The notes below the pieces were generated by a model. It was not told the DNA's origin, did no database searches, and worked only from the letters and a program-made list of their open reading frames with translations. Source: Salinispira pacifica (lineage in GTDB: Bacteria > Spirochaetota > Spirochaetia > DSM-27196 > Salinispiraceae). Taken from it: 64,000 nt of DNA. This document shows positions 7,411 through 15,583 of the stretch, piece by piece. Numbering within the stretch: the stretch's first letter is position 1; every line of letters begins with the position of its first letter. The position numbers and the translations under genes are program-made. Where the stretch lies: positions 447,001 through 511,000 of the forward strand of contig NC_023035.1 of NCBI RefSeq assembly GCF_000507245.1. The letters are read 5' to 3'.

Positions 7411-8700
7411 ATGAACAAACAGCGCATAGTGATCACCGGGATGGCAACAATTAATCCCCTGGGTGACACCGTTGAAGAGTATTATCAGAACCTTCTGGCC
7501 GGTAAATCCGGTGTGAAGAAATGGGAGTCCCTGGATCTGGCCAAATGTGAGAACAGAGTGGGCGGGGATCTGGGCGATTACGATACCAAGGCGGCTCTGG
7601 AGCGGCTGAAAGAGGGAATCGGCGAGGCGAAGTTCAAGAAGCTTCGCAAACTGTTCCGCTCTGCAACCTTTTCCTCCAAAACCGCAGTGCTCACATCCCA
7701 GAATGCCTGGCTTGATGCCGGACTGGAAGGGGTTGAAATTGACCCCTACATAACCATGGTGGTGGTTGCAGGGCATAACCTGAACTCAAAGTATATCAAC
7801 CGATTGAGCAAACAGTATGAGGAAGAGCCCGAGTACATGGATCCCCTCAGTTCGGTGGAAGCCATCGATAATAACGTTCCCGCCCTCATCTCCGAGGTCC
7901 TTAAAGTTCACGGCCCCAGCTACACGGTGGGTGGAGCCTGTGCAAGCGGCAATCTGGCATTGCGGGATGCAGTACGGGATATCAGATCAGGCGAAGTTGA
8001 ACGGGCGGTTGTGACCGGAGCCCTCTTCGATGTTGCGGAGCCGGACATTCAGGCTTCGGTGATCATCAACTCGGTGGTAATGGACAAGGAGTTGAACGAG
8101 CATCCGGAAACGGCCTGCCGTCCTTTCGATACCCGGCGCAACGGTTTTGTGTACAGCCACGGCTCAGCCGCTTTGGTGGTGGAGAGTCTGGAATCCGCCC
8201 TGGCGCGGGGTGCACACATCCACGCCGAGGTGCTTTCGGTGCGGGCGAACGCCAATGCGAACCACCTTCCCATGCCCGGCGCCCAGCACCAGGCATGGGT
8301 CATGCGGAAGGTACTGGAAGATGCGGGGGTGAAGCCCGGGCAGGTTGAGTACGCGAACTGCCATGCCACGGGTACGCCCGCCGGAGATAAGCAGGAGATA
8401 TACGCACTCAGGGAAGTATTCGGCGATCACCTGAAGGAAATGAAAATCAACGCCCCCAAATCCATGCTGGGCCACACCTGTTGGGCAAGCCCTCTTGTTG
8501 AGACCATCGGAGGAATCATGCAGATGAACAATTCCCGGCTTCATCCCACCATCAACGTGGATGCACAGGATCCGGAAATTGAAGCTGATGTGTGCGCCGA
8601 CGGACCAGTGGATTGGGAAGTAAATTATATGCTGAAAAACTCCTTCGGCTTCGGCGGACTCAACTGCTGCAGCCTCATCAAGAAGTGGGAGGGAGCATGA
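7411..8700 (+). CDS. Beta-ketoacyl-ACP synthase of the beta-branching operon (KS1)
   Basis: This 429-residue thiolase-fold enzyme keeps the condensing triad: Cys177 in GGACASGN, His318 in NCHATGTP and His355 in KSMLGHTCW with Lys350. It is divergent from ordinary FabF, with a long insertion around residues 125-150 and a carboxyl-terminal FGFGGLNCCSLI. In known beta-branching cassettes a companion ketosynthase has Cys replaced by Ser and only decarboxylates malonyl-ACP. Here the Cys is present, so it may condense, or decarboxylate by another arrangement. I chose the ATG at 7411, with AAGGAGCATAT before it, over the ATG at 7396. Its stop overlaps the next start (ATGA). Confidence 0.82.
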   Translation: MNKQRIVITGMATINPLGDTVEEYYQNLLAGKSGVKKWESLDLAKCENRVGGDLGDYDTKAALERLKEGIGEAKFKKLRKLFRSATFSSKTAVLTSQNAWLDAGLEGVEIDPYITMVVVAGHNLNSKYINRLSKQYEEEPEYMDPLSSVEAIDNNVPALISEVLKVHGPSYTVGGACASGNLALRDAVRDIRSGEVERAVVTGALFDVAEPDIQASVIINSVVMDKELNEHPETACRPFDTRRNGFVYSHGSAALVVESLESALARGAHIHAEVLSVRANANANHLPMPGAQHQAWVMRKVLEDAGVKPGQVEYANCHATGTPAGDKQEIYALREVFGDHLKEMKINAPKSMLGHTCWASPLVETIGGIMQMNNSRLHPTINVDAQDPEIEADVCADGPVDWEVNYMLKNSFGFGGLNCCSLIKKWEGA

Positions 8701-9440
8701 GTAACGCCTTTGTAACCGGAGGATCCCGGGGGATCGGCAGAAGCATTGTGCTCCGCTATGTAAGCGAAGGCTGGGGGGTGGCGTTCACCTACTCATCCAA
8801 CAAGGAAGCGGCGGACCGGACCCTGGAAATGGCCCGGGAGATACGCCCGGATGCACGAGTCCAGGCGTATCAGCTCAACCTGTCTGATGAAGATGCCATC
8901 GATAAGGTGTGCGAACAGGCCATAGATGATTTTGAAAACATCACTGCGGTGGTGAACAATGCTGCCATACTCAAAGATAACGCTGCGGCGCTGATGAGCA
9001 ACGAAGAGTGGAAAGATGTGGTGTCGGTGAATCTCACCGCTCCCTTCCTGGTATCCAGAAACTTCCTGCTTCACTTTCTCAGCAACCGCAAGGGAAGACT
9101 GATCCATGTTTCCAGCCTTGCCGCCTACGGATCCAGCGGGCAGGTGAATTACGCCGCATCCAAGGCCGGTCTCCAGGGAATGAGTCTCACGATAGCCAAG
9201 GAGTACGGAAAGAAGGGAATTACATCCAACATTGTGACGGTGGGTTACGTCCCCACAGCCATGACGGAAGAAAACATGAACAAGCAGCTTCAGGAATACT
9301 GGTTAAAACACTGTCCCGCCCGCAGGGTGGGAACCCCCGAAGAGATCGCTTCGGCGGTGTATTATCTCAGTTCAGATGAAGCCTCTTTTATAAGCGGAGA
9401 AGATCTCCGTATATCCGCAGGGCTTACCTACGCCCCCTAG
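8697..9440 (+). CDS. 3-oxoacyl-ACP reductase (FabG-like SDR)
   Basis: The protein has 247 residues. The short-chain dehydrogenase signature is complete: GGSRGIGRS at the amino end binds NAD(P), NNAAILKDN is the NNAG-type motif, and Ser with YAASKAG gives the YxxxK catalytic pair. It should reduce a beta-keto group on the carrier protein, either during chain growth or on a 3-keto sphingoid-like product. The start at 8697 overlaps the ketosynthase stop by four bases with GGAGGGAGC before it, which implies coupled translation. NADPH preference is assumed from the family. Confidence 0.85.
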   Translation: MSNAFVTGGSRGIGRSIVLRYVSEGWGVAFTYSSNKEAADRTLEMAREIRPDARVQAYQLNLSDEDAIDKVCEQAIDDFENITAVVNNAAILKDNAAALMSNEEWKDVVSVNLTAPFLVSRNFLLHFLSNRKGRLIHVSSLAAYGSSGQVNYAASKAGLQGMSLTIAKEYGKKGITSNIVTVGYVPTAMTEENMNKQLQEYWLKHCPARRVGTPEEIASAVYYLSSDEASFISGEDLRISAGLTYAP

Positions 9441-9471
9441 TCGGAAAATTACCCAATCCGGGAGGAATTAT

Positions 9472-10698
9472 ATGAAACGAGTAGGAATTGAAAAACTCAA
9501 CGTGTACGGAACATCAATGTATCTTGACCAGGCCGATCTGGCGAAGGCCCGGGGCAAGGATCCCGAGCAGATCAAAAAAGACTATCTGATCGAAACCAGA
9601 AGTCTGAACCCCACCTGGGAAGATGCGGTAACCATGGCGGCCAATGCGGCCATGACCATGCTCAGCGAAGAAGATAAGAAAGATATCGGTATGCTGATAG
9701 TGGGTACCGAGGGTTCGGTGGATTTCGGAAAGCCAATCTCCACCAACGTCCACTCCGCACTGGGACTGGGGCCCAATGTCCGGAACTATGAGACCAAGTT
9801 CGCATGTTACAGCGGGGTCGCCGCCCTGGATACTGCGGTAAACTGGGTGGCCTCAGGGCTGAACAAGGGGAAAAAGGCGCTGGTTATTGCCTCGGACTTC
9901 TCCCGTCAGCATCTCGGCAAACTTGAGGAGTTTGTCCTCGGAGGATGCGCCGCCGCAGCCCTGGTTTCCGATGATCCGAAAATCATCGAGTACGATCTGG
10001 AAAGGAAGGGAACCTGGACCACCGACATTTACGACACCTTCCGTCCGTCAGCCCTGGCTGAAGTGGGCAATAATGAAGTAAGCCTTTTCTCCTACATGGA
10101 TGCGGTGCAGGGTTCCTATGAGCACTATAAGGAGCAGGTTGAAGGTGATGTGGATTTTGATAATGACTTCTCCTACTTTGTGTACCACACACCCTTCCCC
10201 GGAATTGCATTCCAGGCACACCGGACTCTCACACGAGAGAACGCCCCCAAAAAGAAACCCGAGCTCCGGGCGGACTTTGAAAACCGGGTAATCCCCGCTC
10301 TGGCATACAGCCGCAGGGTGGGTTCAACCTACGGAACATCCAACCTTACCGGGCTGGCCGCACTGGTGAACCATGCCGACGATGCGGAAGGCAAGCATAT
10401 TGCTCTCTTTGCCTACGGTTCCGGCGCCATCGGCGAGTTCTACTCGGGAACCATTCTCCCCGGTGCAAAGGCTGAAATGGCCAAAATGAAAATCGACGAG
10501 CGCCTTGATGAGCGCCGCCGCTGCAGCGTGGAAGAGTATGAGGCCATCGAAAAACTCCGTGAAACCTATGTTGAAAACTCTGATTTTGTGCCGGATTACA
10601 GCATTCTCGACGGCTGGTATGAAAAGCACTACAAGGGAAGCGGTCTGCTGGTGCTGAAAGAAGTGAAAGACTGGTACAGAACCTACGAAAGGGCCTAG
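9472..10698 (+). CDS. HMG-CoA-synthase-like enzyme of a beta-branching (HCS) cassette
   Basis: This 408-residue protein is a 3-hydroxy-3-methylglutaryl synthase homologue. The catalytic residues are visible as Glu80 (GTEGSVDFGKP), Cys112 (FACYSGVAAL) and His239 (YHTPFPGIAFQAH). In polyketide pathways such proteins (PksG, TaC) add acetyl-ACP to the beta-keto group of an acyl-ACP. The two following hydratase-family genes then dehydrate and decarboxylate the product to leave a methyl branch. GGGAGGAATTAT precedes the ATG. A mevalonate-pathway MvaS is the alternative, but no other mevalonate gene is nearby and the adjoining ECH1/ECH2 pair is diagnostic of HCS cassettes. Confidence 0.85.
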   Translation: MKRVGIEKLNVYGTSMYLDQADLAKARGKDPEQIKKDYLIETRSLNPTWEDAVTMAANAAMTMLSEEDKKDIGMLIVGTEGSVDFGKPISTNVHSALGLGPNVRNYETKFACYSGVAALDTAVNWVASGLNKGKKALVIASDFSRQHLGKLEEFVLGGCAAAALVSDDPKIIEYDLERKGTWTTDIYDTFRPSALAEVGNNEVSLFSYMDAVQGSYEHYKEQVEGDVDFDNDFSYFVYHTPFPGIAFQAHRTLTRENAPKKKPELRADFENRVIPALAYSRRVGSTYGTSNLTGLAALVNHADDAEGKHIALFAYGSGAIGEFYSGTILPGAKAEMAKMKIDERLDERRRCSVEEYEAIEKLRETYVENSDFVPDYSILDGWYEKHYKGSGLLVLKEVKDWYRTYERA

Positions 10699-10707
10699 GC
10701 GGTTTCC

Positions 10708-11592
10708 ATGAGTACGAATGGCGGTGATGCGGTTTCAGCCCGGGAGGAATCCCAGGCCTCTGCAGTAACATATTCAAACGACTCGGGCCTGGGCATTATT
10801 CACATATCCGACGGACGGGGAAACCGGCTCAATCCTTCAAGTCTGGAAGAGCTTTCCCGGGCATTTCAGGAAGGTCTGGCAGACGAGGATGCAAAACTGC
10901 TGATGATCCGCTCAGGGGAACGGAGTTTCTGTCTGGGAATGGATCTGGAAGGTCTTGAATCCAGTCTTGATGATGACGGTTCCGGAGGAAATTCCGGCGG
11001 CGATCATCGAAGCGGCGGAGTGAAACGCTACTCCAGCCTCCTGTACAGTATTGCCGGCTGCGCAAAGCCGGTAATCGCCCTTGTTGAAGGGGATGTGAAA
11101 GCCGGCGGGGTGGGCCTTGCGGCCGCATGCGACATTGTGATTGCCCGGGAGGACGCCAGCTTTGAACTCTCGGAAGTGCTCTTCGGCCTCGTACCCTATA
11201 ATGTGCTGCCCTATGTGTTTTCCCTGAGAATGAGCCCCCAGCGCTTCCGTTATATGGTGCTCAGCGCAGCCCGGGTGGATGCCCGGGAAGCCCGAGACTT
11301 CGGCCTGGTGGACAGGGTGTTTTCCGAAGACGCCCTGGAAAAGGGGTTGAAAAGCATGTTGAAAACCATGATGCGGGCCGAGCCCCGGGCTCTGGCTGCC
11401 GCAAAGACCTTCTTCACCCGTGCCCTGGACCAGGATTTCGATACCTTGCGGGGTAATGCCGAACAGGCGCTGCTGAAACACATGGCCCAGCCCCAGGTGA
11501 AGGAAGGGCTGGAAGCGTTTCATTCAGGAGATATGCCGGAGTGGTTTTCCAGATTCAAACCCGGAAAAAAGCTTTCCGGCCAAAACGGTTGA
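10708..11592 (+). CDS. Enoyl-CoA hydratase-family dehydratase ECH1 (PksH-like)
   Basis: This 294-residue crotonase-fold protein matches the ECH1 type of beta-branching cassettes. The segment PVIALVEGDVKAGGVGLAAACDIVIA, with SFELSEVLFGLVPYNVLPY after it, closely follows the PksH pattern. ECH1 enzymes dehydrate the HMG-ACP-type intermediate to a 3-methylglutaconyl-ACP. An unusual glycine- and serine-rich stretch near residues 85-105 (DDDGSGGNSGGDHRSGG) interrupts the loop after GMDLEGL, which I take as a surface insertion. It begins nine bases after the synthase stop with only a weak binding site (GGCGGTTTCC), suggesting coupling to the upstream gene. Confidence 0.82.
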   Translation: MSTNGGDAVSAREESQASAVTYSNDSGLGIIHISDGRGNRLNPSSLEELSRAFQEGLADEDAKLLMIRSGERSFCLGMDLEGLESSLDDDGSGGNSGGDHRSGGVKRYSSLLYSIAGCAKPVIALVEGDVKAGGVGLAAACDIVIAREDASFELSEVLFGLVPYNVLPYVFSLRMSPQRFRYMVLSAARVDAREARDFGLVDRVFSEDALEKGLKSMLKTMMRAEPRALAAAKTFFTRALDQDFDTLRGNAEQALLKHMAQPQVKEGLEAFHSGDMPEWFSRFKPGKKLSGQNG

Positions 11593-11622
11593 ACCTCCGG
11601 GTTCGACACAGACGAGGAACAT

Positions 11623-12450
11623 ATGTCAGAAGAAAAATTACACCCCAAGCAGGTTGAACCTTCCCGGCACGGGGAGGATGCGGATCCCGCATCTCTTTTT
11701 GAACAGTACGGGAGAGTTTCGTTTTCCCTGGATGAAAAGGAAATAGCCACCATCTTCATGCATGATATGGAGGGACAAAATGTATTCTCCCATGCGTTTG
11801 TTGAGGACTTTCTCAGCGTACTGGATGCGGTTGAAGAGATTGATCCCCGGGTTGTTATTCTCAGAGGACTTACAAGCACTTTCTCCGGTGGGGCCGATAA
11901 GGAATCTCTCATGGAGCTGGCCAGCGGAAAAATTGTAGTCCGGGATCTCGTAATCTCCGAAAGACTTATCAACTGCCGCTTCCCGGTTATCTCCGCAATG
12001 GAAGGACATGCCATGGGCGGGGGATTTGTAATAGCCCTCTGCTCGGATATTATCATTGCCTCCCGGGAGGCCAGGTACGGCACGGTCTTTATGAATATGG
12101 GGTTTACGCCGGGAATGGGAACCACCACCCTTCTGCAGGGTGCCGTGGGAAGCTATATTGCCAACGAAATGATGTTCACCGGCAGGCGATACAAGGGCCG
12201 TGAACTGGCGGAAAAGTCCACAAATATCAACTACATTCTCCCGAAAAAAGAGGTTCTGGCAAAGGCCGCAGATCTTGCCCTGCAGATTGCGGAGAAGAAT
12301 CCCAAGTCTGTACAGCTGTTGAAGTACAGTCTTGCCGCACCCAAGAAAAAACTTCTCACCGATGCCCGGCTGCAGGAGGATATGATGCATGCCCTCAGCT
12401 TCGGGTATCCGGAGACGAAAAAAATTATTGATGATCTCTACGCAGGATGA
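11623..12450 (+). CDS. Enoyl-CoA hydratase-family decarboxylase ECH2 (PksI-like)
   Basis: The 275-residue protein is a crotonase-fold enzyme of the ECH2 type. AMEGHAMGGGFVIALCSD supplies the oxyanion-hole region and FMNMGFTPGMGTTTLL matches the PksI/CurF signature. ECH2 decarboxylates 3-methylglutaconyl-ACP to a 3-methylcrotonyl-type product, completing the methyl branch. It lies 30 bases after ECH1, in the order synthase, ECH1, ECH2 that is standard for HCS cassettes. A GACGAGGAACAT leader precedes the ATG. The first 25 residues are charged and look disordered. Regiochemistry of the remaining double bond (alpha-beta or beta-gamma) cannot be inferred. Confidence 0.83.
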   Translation: MSEEKLHPKQVEPSRHGEDADPASLFEQYGRVSFSLDEKEIATIFMHDMEGQNVFSHAFVEDFLSVLDAVEEIDPRVVILRGLTSTFSGGADKESLMELASGKIVVRDLVISERLINCRFPVISAMEGHAMGGGFVIALCSDIIIASREARYGTVFMNMGFTPGMGTTTLLQGAVGSYIANEMMFTGRRYKGRELAEKSTNINYILPKKEVLAKAADLALQIAEKNPKSVQLLKYSLAAPKKKLLTDARLQEDMMHALSFGYPETKKIIDDLYAG

Positions 12451-12497
12451 TCAGGGATTATCAGCTTCGGTAAACACGGAAAAGGAAGGAAACAGCT

Positions 12498-13319
12498 ATG
12501 ATCAGCATTGATATGACAGGAAAAACCGTACTGATTACCGGCGGTACCAAAGGAATCGGCCTGGCCTCGGCACTGAATTTTGCCCAGGCGGGAGCTCAGA
12601 CTGTACTCACCTATAAGTGGGGAAGTGCGGACATGGATGAACTGAAAAAACAGTTTTCCGATCTTGGTGCACCCGAGCCCCTGCTTGTGCAGGCGGATGT
12701 TTCGGTGGATGAAGATACCGATGCCCTTCTCGACGAAGTGGCTAAGATATCCAAATCGGTTGATATCTTTATCAGCAATGTGGGATATGCTGCGACAATG
12801 CGAAATCTCGATGCGTATAAGAAGAGATCGCTCTATAAGACTCTGGACTATTCAACCTGGCCTATGGTTGAATATACCCGGAAAATACAGAAAAAATTCG
12901 GTTCCTACCCTGAAAAGGTGATCGGGATCAGCAGCGACGGTCCGGATCATTTTTATCCGGGATACGATTATGTGGCAGCGAGTAAGGCATTGCTTGAATT
13001 TTTCGGAAAGTACATGGCCGCCCATCTCTACAAAGAGGGCAGCCGGGTGAATGTTATCCGCTTCGGGCAGGTAAAAACCGAGAGCTTTACCGCCATTTTC
13101 GGCGAAGAGTTTTTCGATTACCTTCGCGATCAGGGACTGGCCAGCGAAGAGCAGATCCTGACCCCCGAGGAATGCGGAAAAGCAGTGTTCGCTCTTTGCA
13201 GCGGATTAATGGATGGAATGAACGGACAGGTTGTAAATGTTGACTACGGCCTGCCATTCACAGATAATACGATGATGCGTTTCCTTTCATGGAAAGAGAA
13301 ACAGGATCAATCATCTTAA
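12498..13319 (+). CDS. FabL-like enoyl-ACP reductase (SDR with Y-x6-K)
   Basis: The 273-residue protein starts with the cofactor motif GGTKGIGLASA. It lacks the classical YxxxK of ketoreductases. Instead Tyr156 and Lys163 in GYDYVAASKALLEFFGKY stand in the Y-x6-K spacing of enoyl-ACP reductases, and the segment aligns well with Bacillus FabL. It would saturate the enoyl product, either in ordinary chain extension or after the beta-branch decarboxylation, as seen in some HCS pathways. GGAAAAGGAAGGAAACAGCT precedes the ATG. A 3-ketosphinganine-type reductase is an alternative that the Y-x6-K spacing argues against. Confidence 0.72.
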   Translation: MISIDMTGKTVLITGGTKGIGLASALNFAQAGAQTVLTYKWGSADMDELKKQFSDLGAPEPLLVQADVSVDEDTDALLDEVAKISKSVDIFISNVGYAATMRNLDAYKKRSLYKTLDYSTWPMVEYTRKIQKKFGSYPEKVIGISSDGPDHFYPGYDYVAASKALLEFFGKYMAAHLYKEGSRVNVIRFGQVKTESFTAIFGEEFFDYLRDQGLASEEQILTPEECGKAVFALCSGLMDGMNGQVVNVDYGLPFTDNTMMRFLSWKEKQDQSS

Positions 13320-13332
13320 GAGGAGAGACATC

Positions 13333-13578
13333 ATGACTAAACCTGAAGTCATCGAAGTCATCAAAAAGAATATCGTGGATAATCTTGATGATATTGAACT
13401 GGATGAGATCGACGCATCCAAATCCATGAAGGATTATGGTGCAAACAGCCTGGATATTATCGAGGTTGTGAGCTGTTCCATGCGGGACCTTGATATCAAG
13501 ATTCCCCGTTCCGAACTTGCTGACATCGGAGATATTGACGGTCTTGCGGACAAATTTCTGGAGCATGTCGAAGAATAA
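13333..13578 (+). CDS. Acyl carrier protein
   Basis: This 81-residue acidic protein carries the phosphopantetheine site in YGANSLDIIEVV with Ser39. The GANS form, and the later IPRSEL, resemble carrier proteins of beta-branching cassettes (AcpK type) more than housekeeping AcpP, which usually has GADSLD. It is the only carrier protein in the cluster, so it may act both as chain carrier and as acetyl donor. It might also be partner of the alpha-oxoamine synthase, as ACPs beside serine palmitoyltransferase are elsewhere. AAGAGGAGAGACATC gives a strong start, 13 bases after the reductase. Confidence 0.92.
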   Translation: MTKPEVIEVIKKNIVDNLDDIELDEIDASKSMKDYGANSLDIIEVVSCSMRDLDIKIPRSELADIGDIDGLADKFLEHVEE

Positions 13579-13638
13579 TCAGGCGTCCGATTTCCCCGGA
13601 GACGGGATGGTTTCATCCTGTCCCGGGTTTCTCATCTC

Positions 13639-13667
13639 TTGACCCGCGTATAGTCCCGGCGTACAAC
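13639..13667 (+). promoter_or_regulatory. Possible internal promoter before the oxoamine synthase
   Basis: TTGACC (13639-13644) and TACAAC (13662-13667) are 17 bases apart within the 126-base gap after the carrier protein gene. An imperfect hairpin (CGGGA with TCCCG, about 13604-13625) precedes it. The oxoamine synthase starts 38 bases after the -10 box. This could let the last two genes be expressed separately. Confidence 0.35.
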
Positions 13668-13704
13668 ACCGGCGGCTAAGAAATTTAATATACAGGAAAA
13701 ACTT

Positions 13705-14958
13705 ATGGCGAAAGCAACAGATTTCAGCCTCGCTGATTTTCATTATACCAATAATCCCGATGTCCTCTCTCCTCCCGAAGATTTTGAAGAATGGATTAAC
13801 GATCCGGAAGTACAACAGGCATTCAGCTTCACCGGCCAGAGCCTGCTCATGGCACCCAAAGCCAACACGGAAATTCTGAGCAATCTTGACGGCAAACGCC
13901 GGAAGATTATTAACATGACCAGCTACAATTATCTGGGGCTTTCAACACACCCGGAAGTACTGGCTGCAGCGAAAGAGGCGGCGGATAAATACGGCCTCAG
14001 TTCCTCAGGAGCCCCCCTGGTTTCCGGAACCCTGGATCTGCACCTGGAATTTGCTGAAAAACTGGCAAAACTGAAACATAAAGAAGCAGCCCTGATCTTC
14101 AGCTCCGGATACGGCGGAAATGTGGGTGCCCTGCAGGGAATGATGCGGAAGGGCGATGTACTGATTTTTGATGAGAAGATTCATAAATCCCTCATCGACG
14201 GCGGGACTCTTTCCCATGCCAAAATGGAATTCTTTGACCACAACGACATGAACAGTCTTGAGCAGAAGCTTGAAAAACATAAAGACAAGCGGAAGCTCAT
14301 CGTTGCAGAAGGCGTCTACTCCATGGATGGCGATATGGCCAAACTTCCGGAAATGGTGCCCCTTTCCGAGGCCTACAATGCGCCTATCTATCTGGATGAA
14401 GCCCATTCAACCCTGATGTTCGGCGAAAAGGGCGGCGGAGTGGGTGAACACTTCGGTCTTGAAGACAAAATCGGCATGTCCTACGGTACCTTGAGCAAGA
14501 GCTTCGGCGGTGTGGGTGGCTTCATTGCGTCCAACGAGCGGATTATCCGCTATCTGAAAGGCTATGCTTCCAGCTGGAACTTTTCCTGTGCCCCCAGTCC
14601 TCCGGTGATTGCCGGGCTGATCAAGGCACTGGAAGTTGCAACCCGGGATTCCACTCTTCGGGATCAGCTCTGGGCAAACACCCGTTATCTGAAAGAAAAT
14701 ATTCAGGCACTTGGGCTGGATATCGGTGACTGTGAAAGTCAGGTAATACCGGTGATCATCGGTCAGAGCGGTGAAAAACTCTTCCATTTCGCCGGTGAAA
14801 TGCAGAAACGGGGACTCTTTCTCCAACCCATCGACTATCCTGCGGTTCCCGCACATGCCCGCCGTTTCAGAATCTCTGTATCCTCCCAGTTCACCAGGGA
14901 AGACATGGATACTGCGCTGAATATTATGGAAGATGTAATTGTGAAAGGGATGAAATAA
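13705..14958 (+). CDS. Alpha-oxoamine synthase (serine palmitoyltransferase family)
   Basis: This 417-residue PLP enzyme belongs to the family of serine palmitoyltransferase, KBL, BioF and ALAS. Lys265 in YGTLSKSFGGVGGF is the PLP lysine, Asp231 and His234 lie in DEAHS, and His160 stacks on the cofactor. It joins an acyl thioester to an amino acid with loss of CO2, giving an amino ketone. The His160 region reads DEKIHKSLIDG instead of the usual HAS, a possible mark of a different substrate. With a carrier protein just upstream and a bCerS-like protein in the operon, a sphingolipid-like product is likely. The amino acid (serine, cysteate, alanine or glycine) is not readable. Confidence 0.85.
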   Translation: MAKATDFSLADFHYTNNPDVLSPPEDFEEWINDPEVQQAFSFTGQSLLMAPKANTEILSNLDGKRRKIINMTSYNYLGLSTHPEVLAAAKEAADKYGLSSSGAPLVSGTLDLHLEFAEKLAKLKHKEAALIFSSGYGGNVGALQGMMRKGDVLIFDEKIHKSLIDGGTLSHAKMEFFDHNDMNSLEQKLEKHKDKRKLIVAEGVYSMDGDMAKLPEMVPLSEAYNAPIYLDEAHSTLMFGEKGGGVGEHFGLEDKIGMSYGTLSKSFGGVGGFIASNERIIRYLKGYASSWNFSCAPSPPVIAGLIKALEVATRDSTLRDQLWANTRYLKENIQALGLDIGDCESQVIPVIIGQSGEKLFHFAGEMQKRGLFLQPIDYPAVPAHARRFRISVSSQFTREDMDTALNIMEDVIVKGMK

Positions 14959-14960
14959 GC

Positions 14961-15488
14961 GTGAGCGAACAGGAAACCCTGCTGAAAAAGCACAGGAAAA
15001 AGCCTCTGTTCGATATAGCCTCCCTGCCCGTGAGCCTGAGTTACGGCAGGGAGGATATCAAGAAAATCATCCCCCACAGAGAGCCCATGCTCTTTGTGGA
15101 CCGACTTCTGGGGCTTGACCGGGAGCAGGGGCTGATGTACGGCCAGCGCTACATGGATCCTGACGATCCGGTGTTTCAGGGGCATTTTCCCGATGCTCCC
15201 ATGTATCCGGGGAATTTCACCATTGAAATGATCGGTCAGCTGGGTTTGTGCATGTATTATTTTGAAGAACAGGGGCGCAGCGATATTGCCGAACAGGCAA
15301 CTCCGGTACCCGCACGGGCCACCCGCATTGCCGGAGCCCATTACCTGAAACCCGTGGAACCCGGTAAAACCGTAACCCTGCTGGCAAAAAAGCTTGAGTA
15401 CGACGGCTTTTTTGCATCCATGATCGGCCAGGCTCTGGTGGATGGTGAAGTTGCGGTAACGGTGATCGGGGAAGTGGTTATTCTGTAG
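14961..15488 (+). CDS. FabZ/FabA-like 3-hydroxyacyl-ACP dehydratase
   Basis: The 175-residue hot-dog-fold protein has IPHREPMLFVDRLL near residue 37, His75 in GHFPDAPMYPGNF and Glu89 in TIEMIGQ, the catalytic pair of FabZ. It would dehydrate 3-hydroxyacyl-ACP, completing a full reductive cycle with the ketosynthase, ketoreductase and enoyl reductase of the same operon. It starts with GTG two bases after the oxoamine synthase stop. An extra ~25-residue amino-terminal stretch precedes the usual FabZ start. It is the last gene of the operon, and the next genes face it. Confidence 0.85.
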   Translation: MSEQETLLKKHRKKPLFDIASLPVSLSYGREDIKKIIPHREPMLFVDRLLGLDREQGLMYGQRYMDPDDPVFQGHFPDAPMYPGNFTIEMIGQLGLCMYYFEEQGRSDIAEQATPVPARATRIAGAHYLKPVEPGKTVTLLAKKLEYDGFFASMIGQALVDGEVAVTVIGEVVIL

Positions 15489-15583
15489 TCCGCTACACTA
15501 AGGAAGTTACACCGGAACAGGATGTACCGCTCCGCCCGTTTCCGTGCCCGGAGCCGGTTTAGCCAATACGGTATTTCGCCGGT

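Noticed and set aside
9472-10698. Mevalonate-pathway HMG-CoA synthase
   Set aside because: No HMG-CoA reductase or mevalonate kinase genes are near, and ECH1/ECH2 of PksH/PksI type follow directly.
12498-13319. Second FabG-type ketoreductase or sphinganine reductase
   Set aside because: The YxxxK pair is absent, and Tyr-x6-Lys fits enoyl reductases better.
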